This document shows positions 55,983 through 64,000 of a stretch of DNA of 64,000 nucleotides, one piece after another (the stretch's first letter is position 1; each line of letters opens with the position of its first letter). The DNA comes from Anthonomus grandis grandis (lineage: Eukaryota; Arthropoda; Insecta; Coleoptera; Curculionidae). The notes under the pieces are model-generated. The model did not search any database, was not told the DNA's origin, and saw nothing but the letters and a program-made list of their open reading frames with translations. The stretch lies in the NCBI RefSeq assembly GCF_022605725.1, contig NC_065553.1, positions 1,736,001-1,800,000 on the forward strand, given 5' to 3'. The translations under genes and the position numbers were made by a program.

Positions 55983-57356
55983 CAGGGTGGAACAAAAAAA
56001 AGATATGACGTCCTCATCGGTAATTTTTTTAAATGGAATGCTATATTTTTTATTGCATTTATGAAATAAAGGCAAAATTCCAAGCAAGTTTCGTATAACA
56101 CATCTTATCTCAAAACTCAACTGTTTCAGAAATATTTACATTTAACCAACAAGAAAGCAAGTAAGTACGTCTATTTACAAATTAAGATAAATTGAAGGAT
56201 AAAATGTTATAAACTGTGAAAACTCTTATTAATGTATCAAGTGTTCAAACTGATCCCCATTTACTTCTTAACAGAAAGCAAGACGGTTTAGAAACTCTAT
56301 ACGTCTAATTTCATATCTAATTCTATTTTTCAAATCTTCTACGTTGTTTGGCTTCTCAATATAAACTTTTCTTTTCAGGTCCCCCTATAGAAAATAGTCG
56401 CAGGGATTTAGGTCTGGTGACCTGGCCGGCCACTCTATTGGACCTCTTCGTCCTATCCATCTTCCTGGGAATACTGCATCCAAGTAATTACGGACATCTC
56501 TGATTTGACACTGACCAGTACCGAAAATTTTGCCGATTTACGACACCGTTTAAACAAAAAGTTGCTTCATTCGAAAACAAAACTCGTAACACAAACTGAC
56601 GATTATTATTGCAAATGATCATCATTTGCTCGCAAAATTAGTCTCTTCGATCAAGATTGTCCTCATTTAATCCGTGTATTAGTCTAATTTTATAAGGGTG
56701 GTATTCATTGGCTTTTAAGATGTGTCTTACTGACGTTCCGGCTATATTATTACCAACTGAAATTTGTGAAGTTGCATTGTTTGGATTTTCTTCCACGGAG
56801 AGCAGAACGTTTAATTTTATTTCTTCAGAAATTTTTGGGACGACCTGATCTTGGCAAATCCCCAACATGACCTGAAGTTATGAATTTGTGCTCTATTCTA
56901 CTAACTGTTGACTGAGAAATAGGATGGTTTGGGTATTTGGTATTAAACGGCTGCGCACTCGATCCCCGTACCCTAGCATCATCAGAATTTCAATTTGTTG
57001 GGTTTCCGTTAAATTAGCCATAATTTATTCTGATAAAAACTATTAATTTTCGAACTGATAGTGACATTCGAAAATGGAGATTCTTTACAAGTGCAACCAT
57101 GGAAATAGAAACAATTGGCAGTGTTTATAACATTATTTTTATCCTCGATTTTACCTTAATTTGTAAATAGACGTACTTATTTGTTTTCTTGTTATTTAAA
57201 TGTAAATATTTCGGAAACAGTTGAGTTTTAAGATAAGGTGTATTATACAAAACTTGCTTGGAATTTCGCCTATATTTCATAAATGCAATAAAAAATATAG
57301 CATTCCATTAAAAAAAATTACCGATGACGTCATATCTTTTTTTTTGTTCCACCCTG
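55983..57356 (-). mobile_element. Mariner-like element with about 240-bp inverted repeats (1374 bp)
   Basis: TA at 55981-55982 and 57357-57358 flanks ends starting CAGGGTGGAACAAAAAAAAG. Inverted similarity runs for about 240 bp (to near 56220 on the left and 57120 on the right) with a 3-bp difference near GACGTCCTCATCGG. The decayed transposase lies on the minus strand. Confidence 0.88.
56229..57021 (-). pseudogene. Mariner-like transposase, internally deleted
   Basis: ATG at 57021 opens MANLTETQQIEILMMLGYGD, closely like the start of the 21.5 kb transposase. After a frameshift: HPISQSTVSRIEHKFITSGH (helix-turn-helix), PRSGRPKISEEIKLNVLLSV, HILKANEYHPYKIRLIHGLN, and a first catalytic region altered to LFSNEATFCLNG (N in place of the usual D). 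From about 56510 the frame jumps to a C-terminal part near RKMDR and PDLNP-like remnants (the WPPRSPDL-x-P-x-DYFLWG block in shifted frame), so the FQQDGAP region is deleted. It ends NGDQFEHLIH with TAA at 56229. Inactive. Confidence 0.8.
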
Positions 57357-57481
57357 TATACAAAAAATAATGTGAAATAATGCGCAACTTAAAATAAAAA
57401 TCGACGGGTCCGAGCGTTTTCTCAAAAAATCATGTCTCTAATTTTTATCGAATTTATGCGGAACTTTGGGCGGTCACTGTA

Positions 57482-57859
57482 TGTAGCGTACTTGAAGCAA
57501 TTCAATACCAAAGGTTGTCTTGAATAATTTCCAATATTCGTTGTGCAGTTTTCTCTAAATAATCTCTTTGTTAGTCGCCTATGTATCTCTGCTTTGAGAG
57601 TGTTTAAGAGATCTGAATGAGACTCCAAAGCTCCAAGTTTTACAAAAGTTTACCATGACAACGATATTCTTCGAGATAGATCTGCTTATTAGCTATAATC
57701 ATTAAGATATGATCTTTTACAGACCTAAATGTTGAAGTAACTTTATTAATATATTGTTCACTCACTATATTATTAAGTTATGTAGCCTTAAAAAGTGTTG
57801 ATAATCTATGTTAATTTAAATATTATCTAACATATTAACATTTATACCTTCTACTAATC
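57482..57859. other. Short non-coding gap
   Basis: AT-rich, nothing recognised. Confidence 0.4.
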
Positions 57860-58620
57860 TCATATGTTTTTAGGTGTCTGATCATCATAGATTTCAAATA
57901 CACAGAATAAGAGCTTCACGAAATTGCCTTTTTAATGTGACATCTAATAGATCCTTACTTTTATACAAGTTTCTCAGAGACATTACGAAGGTCATATTTA
58001 AGGATATTAACGGTAGCTTATTATTGTACACTTTATTTTTGATATAACCCCTTAGAATAAAGAAACCAATTGTTTTCATTATTCAAAGTATAACCCTAAA
58101 GAAAGTAGTCCAATGGGTTAAGGTCGGGTGACCCATTTTATTGATTCACGTCTGCCTATCAAAAAGTTGGAAAAAGTGTTATCTAGGTATTTTCTAACGA
58201 TTAGAGCGCTGTAGGATAGCACGTCATCTTATTGGAACCATAGGGTTTGGTATAGTATGCTATGATATGTCTGGGTTATTTTTATCGAAATACTGTGTCG
58301 CCAGTGCTGCACTTGAGTCATCTACTAAAAAATATAATGTTGATAATACTAGTCCAGTTTCAGTTCTTTCGGTAATGGTCTGGCAAAACTCATTTCTGCA
58401 ATTTGGATCATCTATAGCCTTTGAAATAATTGAATTTTATGAGGAAGCCACTTTTCCTTCTTTAAAATTTGCTTACAGTTTACAGCGTTATCTAAAACAA
58501 ACTGAATATTTGAGAGCTTCGAATTTTCGTGTAATGAAACCAGGATATCCAGTTTTTATCATTAAAAACGCTAGTCTCAAAACAGACTCTCTAACGTTTA
58601 AACTCTAAACAGATCCAGTC
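57860..58620 (-). pseudogene. Mariner-like transposase remnant (no ends found)
   Basis: Minus-strand fragments, high to low coordinates: ILKKEKWLPHKIQLFQRL near 58530 (the KKEK-x-HPYKI region), NCRNEFCQTITERTETG, a degraded first catalytic stretch near 58330, then LWFQQDDVLSYSALIVRKYL near 58240 (second aspartate, FQQD), LIGRRESIKWVTRPD, and FILRGYIKNKVYNNKLPLIS near 58060 (the FLWGYLKNKVY motif), ending near 57890 with DLLDVTLKRQFREALILCI. Same superfamily as the other mariner-like copies here, but a separate, old copy with stops and shifts. Confidence 0.75.
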
Positions 58621-58984
58621 TCTCTCCACTTAGCGTCAATTCTACTGATTGTAGATTCTGTGTTCAAACTTGACAGAAAATAAATGAGGCAGTTCGTGCG
58701 AATTATACAGGACATAATATGGAAAAATAAGTCAAAAATGTTCATTTTTCGCCCACTCTGTTTTCACCAGATCGTCTACAAAAAGCTCTTAATCCATATT
58801 AAACATTTCAAGTTCTAGTTGAATCTGATCTTAGTTCCTACGATAATGCTGAGGAGATGAATCTGCTTAATTACCCTAAAGTCAGTACTAGTCTAGTCTG
58901 CATTATGATTATTTGCGGATTAAAAAATATCATTTCTTTTTTCATAATATAGTTATTTACTTCATTTTCATTATGTGCTTATGG

Positions 58985-60000
58985 TTAAAATAAATAATTA
59001 ATCAGTTTCAAAGTACAAAAAGACAAAAATACTTAATTTAAACTTTCAAGACACCGAAATCTTAAAATAACTACGAGTTGAATAAGTTGTAAAATAACAA
59101 AAACAGTGTTTAATGCTAGGGTTCAATATATAAACCGTTAAAATCACTGCTGAAATTGTATTGACAATTCTTAGTAAAAAATTATGAGTACAATAAATAA
59201 TTTCACAGTTCAAGATATAAAAGGATGAAAATACTTCCACAATAAGGAAGTCTTAAAATCATCTCAAACTTTTAAACTTACTACTGAGATTTTCGTTGAT
59301 AGTTTTAGGTCAAAAATCACGGTAAAATAAATAATTTATCAGTCTTAAGGTATAAAGGCATAAAAATATTTAATTTGAACTTTCAAGAAGACAAGGTCTC
59401 AAATTTCAACTCTAATAAAAAATAACATCATTCTGCTGGGTTAAAGGATATTCTAGAATTCAAGCTTCCATTTCATCTAGCTTAAGGAGCTATTGATAAA
59501 AACGTATTCACTCATGGATTGCAATTATTTGACATATTTACTTGCCATAAGAAAACCAATAAACAAAAACAGGGACAAACATTTTGATGAATATAGAGCC
59601 AATAATTGTAATTTTTTATACAAAGTCCAATAAACAAGTTACCTTGGAGCATCAATTGACAATATCAATTTTCGTAGGAGTAAATATACTAAAAATATAC
59701 TAAAGGTAATCAAAAAATCGTAGAGTATAAGATGCAATAAAACAACTACTGTTGACGATTTAAACTCTGTGAATGTCAGTCCGACCAACGAACATCCATT
59801 TGTTTGAACCAAGAACTGGCAAAATTGAATCTGATACCAATCATTGGTAAAAAACCAAGCATGTAGTTTAGTAAATAAATCGAAGAAAGATAGTAGAGTT
59901 ATCCATTTAGTAGATAGGGTTAAAGTAGCGACTAAATGCACAAAGTACAAAGGCATTAAAAAAAAACATAAAAATAACTTCCAGGAAGACAAAGTCTACT
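58985..60000. repeat. Diffuse repeat, several diverged copies
   Basis: The phrase AAATAAATAATT followed by CAGT, a TATAAAGGCATAAAAATA-like stretch and AACTTTCAAGA recurs near 58989, 59189, 59323 and, more weakly, 59870-59990. Spacing is irregular (about 200, 134 and 550 bp). The origin is not known; no coding content. Confidence 0.5.
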
Positions 60001-61300
60001 TATCAATCACTGCTGATCGAGTTTCCCATAAACTGTGTTTTATTTAAATTTTGTAACCTTATAATAAAATTTATCACAAAAATTACTTCAGGTTTAAAGC
60101 TAACCAACACTCACTAGTTAAACTCACATTTGTAGTTCATGCCACATTTGGTTAGAAGTTCGAAAATATAACTACAATATCAAAAACCATTGAAGAAAGA
60201 CATATATAGTAAAAGAAAAATTAAGAATTGACCATAGTACCCAAATAAGTAATACTAAACAGGGAGTAAAAAAACCAACATTACGTCATAAATGTTTGTT
60301 TTTCATGCAACGTTATTTAATGCAAATCAATTCTAATCTCGTTTAATATAATTAAATAAATCGTACCGCTGTTAACGAGGATGTAAGAAGAACAATGGTA
60401 TGCAAATTGCCAACCAAACAACAGACTAAATATTGAAAAACTTTTTGTGGTAAACGAGGGAACGTAACAACTCGCCTAACGAATGTATGTTCGTTAATTG
60501 GTTCTTCAAATTTGCGAGAGAATTCCGCAAAATCCTTTTATAGGTTCAGAGTAAACAAGTGAAAACTACGGGAAGTGCGTAAATATTTAACTTTGAAAGT
60601 GGGAGGAGGTAGGGAGGATTTTAATAAAACTAGTAGATGTCTTCATGTTGTCGGAATTTGTGAAATTGTATCTCTGATATTTTGCTCTTTTATATTGAAT
60701 TTCTCATAAGAATATACACGCGTCGGATTTATCTTTGTCAAACAGTTGGTAAGATTGCCCTATATACGGAAAAATTTAATTTGTATTTCTGGATACAATA
60801 TTCCACAAAGCGTATTATTGTCGCAAGCACCTAAAATACCTTTTTTTTCTTCTTAGAAATATTATTGCACGAGTTGAAAATATTTTTCTTATTACAAGCT
60901 TCTGGAAAACCATGAGAAAAATCCCTTAGTCAAACTCAATTTGTTTTTCCAGTTCCTTTTTTCTTTCATATTCGTTTAAATTTAGCTTTGCAGGAAGGAT
61001 GTTGGTTATACCGGAAAAAATTTAATAAATGTACGATCTATGAGATTATGATAAAGTTTTTTTCTTGTCTTTATATTCTTAAACAGGTTAAAAACAAGAT
61101 TTACAAAATAAATGCATGTCTTATTTAAGTATAAGATACGAAAAAATACTATTCCTTTTTTTGTTTAAAATAACAAAAATTACATAAATTTAAATGTTAA
61201 TTAAAATATTTATTATTTTTTAGCAGATTATTTGCGGTGGACACAGTGGTATAAAATAACGAGTTACTAGAGAGGTTATTTTATAATAGAACACATAAAA
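60001..61300. other. Non-coding, nothing recognised
   Basis: No open frame with a recognisable product. The part at 60340-60620 is a little richer in GC and has no visible repeat structure, so it may be unique intronic or intergenic sequence. Confidence 0.45.
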
Positions 61301-61309
61301 GTAATAAAA

Positions 61310-61700
61310 TAAGGAGAAACGAAGAATACAAGAAGATCCAGACACAGATTAGAGAAGCCAAAGAAAAATAATTAGATGCGCAGAAATAAAAAATACTACA
61401 AGCCAGATATCACTGCTTTAACCTATACAAAAAACAAAGAAGTAACTGTAACCTTTAAAAAGTGATAAGTTCTAAGATTATGGGCACAAATAAAAAAATT
61501 ATTATTGACAAACTTGATCTGAAAAACAGGTGGTCATACTCAGAAAAATTTTTTGTTGAATAAAGATTGATCATAGACCGGAGGTTACGTACTCACTATC
61601 AGAAGAGAGTTACAGGCCCACCCATACTAATCCACGAGGTAAAAATAGCAAGAAATCGAACATTTCAATACTCAATGGGGCTATGTTAATTTCTAGTACT
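61310..61700 (+). pseudogene. RTE-like LINE fragment (linker before reverse transcriptase)
   Basis: Plus-strand fragments: RRNEEYKKIQTQIREAKEK near 61310, ARYHCFNLYKK near 61405, SKIMGTNKKIIIDKLDLKNR WSYSEKFF at 61470-61555, and TGPPILIHEVKIA near 61610. The order (a K/R-E-rich helix, then K-x-I-x-x-LDLKNRW-x-x-Y-x-x-x-LF, then GPPIL-x-x-EV) matches the section between endonuclease and reverse transcriptase in RTE-type LINEs as I remember them. Several stops; no catalytic part. Identification rests on pattern memory only. Confidence 0.55.
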
Positions 61701-61739
61701 CTACCGTGAGATGTCAAATTCGATATAAAAATAATATTA

Positions 61740-64000
61740 ATAATACAAACGTTTATAACTCGTCAATATTATTATGAATCTGCAATAAATTTAAGAATAA
61801 AAATTAAAATACTTAACGTACCGCTCCAACGTAACCAGAAATTCTAAACGTTTAAAGTTTTCATAAAACCGTCGATAGAAAACTAGAGTTTTCGAAATCA
61901 AAGTTGACGGGTTCAATTGGTGTTTCCGCAGTGCTTTTAGATGTGCTCTAAGTGCTTTTTTTCTGGGAAAATGACGTTCGTCTGCTGATGTCACGGTGTG
62001 TTTGGATCCGGGTGACTGAATGATCGGAATAATTCTTTTTAAACAGTACTTCGGTCGACTTTTCTCTTGTCGCCTCGTTTCAATTTAAAAATAGTTACTC
62101 ATCCACTAAACATAACAGTAATACAAATAAAACATAATTTAAATTACACTTCAACACGTGCTAATTGGCTCGAAGGACCAGCAGCAAATAATTTCGAACG
62201 CACAAATTTACTGAGAAATAACTTATTTGTTATTACATTATAATTTTGTTCCACTAAAGGATAGTCCTACGAATGCACGTTGTGTGAAAGGGATTTCAAT
62301 TCCCTAAAAAACATGAATAAAATCGGTTTTTAATTTATCACCGTACTGTCTATAAAATAAATATATTTTTAACCGAGCAGCCCCATCGATTGAATTGTTT
62401 TCGAAAATTAAATATAAATGCAAAGTGCTCTTAAATTTTTCAAATAGCCGATAAATGTGTGTAACGGTTGATTGTCTATAAAATGATTGTTAATGGAGGC
62501 CGATCTGTTTTAATAATAAATATTACTTTTGTAGATGTTTAAACTTTACAAAAAAAAATTGTTTCACCTGTTTTTGTATGATACTACATCGTAGTGCAAA
62601 AAATTACATTTTACTTCTGATCACTGCTTATGTAAAAAACTGTAGCTGCTGCAGATACTTATATAAGCAAGAAAATAGCTGATTATAAGTGAAATGCTTC
62701 TTTATATATTTTATAGTCGATTTTAATAAGACTTTTAAGGACTTGGGGCACTGCAAAAGACTTGTTAAAGGGTCTTTGGTTGAACTGGTGTCTTGGGACC
62801 TTGAACTTTGCATGTCATTTTCTTCTAAGTCATTTATTTCTTTCTTGGTACATACAAACACCAACAAGCTGGTAGCAACGAAATGGCAAAAACATAAAAT
62901 TATAAACTAAACATTTTAAATATAAAAGAAATCCTAATAAGCAAAAAAGGAAAAGAAGAAAAAGAAACGAGTATAAATAATTTACTTAACTACATGTATA
63001 CTATGCAGACCTCCAACCAATACCCATTAACTTACATGTTTCGTAGTAAATTTAGATTAATATAAAATATATTAAAGCTCGCTCTTTTAAATATTTGGCT
63101 AGATATCCGTAGCATTCTACTTATTGGTAAGAGAGTGACTAGGTTTTTTCTAAAGAAATTATAATTAAATTATTGTGATCTAAATCATAATCTTTATATT
63201 TAACATTATTTAGGATACAATATCTAAAAATTCTGGCTATGAGTTGATGTTGATATTGCTTTATAAAGCCTCACCTATGCATATATCGAGTGACACCTTT
63301 TATTGCTGTCTGCACATAAAATGTTTACAGGCATAACTTAATTGGACATGAATCCTCGTTTTTCTATTTTACTATTTATGGCTAATGAGCAATCCATAAA
63401 ATTGTTTTTTTTTGTGTACATGCTTAAAATACACGCAGAAGAAATATACTGCTCTTAGAATGGATTGACAACAAACAGTACATGTGTATAGTACATAGAG
63501 AACCCGAAAAATTGTTCAATACTGTCGTAAGAGGAGGCTCAGACAGACCACGAATATTTTTCAACTCTCTAGAAGAAAAAAAATGATCATTTCTTACAGG
63601 CAGTTGAGGAAGATCAACTGTCTGGGTAATCCAGAAAAGTCAGCTTATGCCAAGGGCTTGTTTGAGTTGTTGGAGGCAATATGATGTAATTTACGTAATA
63701 CGTAATTACGTAACGAATGACGTATTTCTTCCAGGCAGTACATGATAGAGAAATCGAAAAATTATTCAAGGCTCTCCTAAGAGTCGTCTTAGATTAAAAT
63801 ACACGCGCAGTAAATACAAATACAAGAGCAGAAGTAAATAAATTTTCTTGGTCTATTTTGACTTTTACAGCTGAAGAAATGATGTCTCGCAAAATACTTG
63901 TCGAATAAGTCTATGTAAAGGATATTTACAATTTTCATCTTAGGTTGAATATGTACCGTTAACTTCCATAAGGTCACAAATTTCGCACATTACTTAAAAG
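61740..64000. other. Non-coding, nothing firmly recognised
   Basis: Minus-strand frames at 61791-61994 and 62628-62867 look slightly protein-like but have no domain I can name. At the end, two related blocks (near 63494 and 63743) share GAGAA, CGAAAAATT and TTCAA. Confidence 0.45.
63420..63810. repeat. Possible diverged tandem duplication (offset about 250 bp)
   Basis: ATAGAGAACCCGAAAAATTG at 63497 resembles ATAGAGAAATCGAAAAATTA near 63746, and ACAGGCAGTTGAGG near 63597 resembles CCAGGCAGTACATG near 63733. Similarity is weak and patchy. Confidence 0.3.

Larger units (their letters stand above)
55860..57479. mobile_element. Palindromic MITE (two 123-bp arms) split at its centre by a mariner
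   Basis: TA at 55858-55859 and 57480-57481 flanks arms that begin CAGTGACCGCCTAAAGTTCC on the left and its inverted copy on the right. The two arms (55860-55982 and 57357-57479) match over their full 123 bp, down to TTTTTTGTATA at the inner edge, and have nothing else between them except the mariner. The empty MITE would therefore be a near-perfect palindrome of about 246 bp with TATA at its centre. Arms contain GAGAAAATGCTCGGACCC, similar to the inverted ends at 20.2 kb. Confidence 0.85.

Noticed and set aside
58267..58608. 113-codon plus-strand ORF
   Set aside because: The minus strand of the same segment reads mariner transposase motifs (KKEKWLPHKI), so the plus-strand frame is a shadow.
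59639..59992. 117-codon minus-strand hydrophobic ORF
   Set aside because: It lies over a diffuse AT-rich repeat, has no start context or family features, and its hydrophobic content is explained by T-rich codons.
61791..61994. 67-codon minus-strand ORF rich in R and K
   Set aside because: No family recognised and no support beyond length.
62628..62867. 79-codon minus-strand ORF with an acidic, serine-rich middle
   Set aside because: Looks slightly protein-like, but no domain, splice context or repeat link could be named; left within the non-coding entry.

Overview
The window reads as nuclear, AT-rich animal DNA, most likely from an insect (a beetle-like genome would fit, but the species cannot be fixed from this sequence). 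The evidence is a heavy load of arthropod-type transposable elements, TA-flanked mariner-like elements, spliced coding remnants, and one small exon with a convincing Ig-domain reading. There is no bacterial gene organisation, no operon, and no rRNA or tRNA that I can recognise.

Layout. 1-5.0 kb is AT-rich and featureless; at 5.0-5.5 kb a short two-exon reading frame sits on the minus strand. 5.9-7.3 kb is an internally deleted Tc1/mariner-like element with 35-bp inverted ends. 8.6-9.2 kb is a LINE 3' end on the minus strand. 10.5-15.9 kb is a plus-strand LINE broken by two later insertions: a 1.9-kb Ginger-type DNA transposon (11.48-13.39 kb, TATT target duplication) and a 5'-truncated LINE (13.90-15.22 kb, TTATACC target duplication). 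15.9-17.0 kb holds two tandem arrays with the same period of about 186 bp. 17.7-19.7 kb is another LINE (minus strand). 20.2-22.7 kb is a TA-flanked element with a mariner inside it. 23.5-29.4 kb is a decayed Ty3/Gypsy retrotransposon (minus strand) whose gag is split by a PIF/Harbinger-type element (27.88-29.29 kb). 30.46-32.87 kb is the best-preserved item: a 2.4-kb mariner-like DD41D element with inverted repeats of about 638 bp and an uninterrupted 354-codon transposase.

35.8-36.9 kb has a hairpin MITE and a piggyBac-like remnant, 37.2-38.6 kb a LINE remnant, and 38.9-41.2 kb a decayed DD41D element with long inverted ends. 43.2-49.2 kb is a two-ORF LINE split by another decayed DD41D element (44.8-47.0 kb). 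A 152-bp Ig-domain exon with good splice signals lies at 50.05-50.20 kb on the minus strand; it is the only good candidate for a host gene, so much of the surrounding DNA may be its introns. After a LINE remnant (51.7-52.2 kb) comes a 3.0-kb piggyBac-like element with TTAA ends and an apparent intron (52.4-55.45 kb). A mariner sits at the exact centre of a palindromic MITE (55.86-57.48 kb). The remainder holds a further mariner remnant (57.9-58.6 kb), diffuse repeats and an RTE-like LINE fragment near 61.3 kb.

The elements do not work together as a system. They are a layered record of insertion events whose relative ages can be read from who interrupts whom. Only the 30.5-32.9 kb element looks potentially functional.
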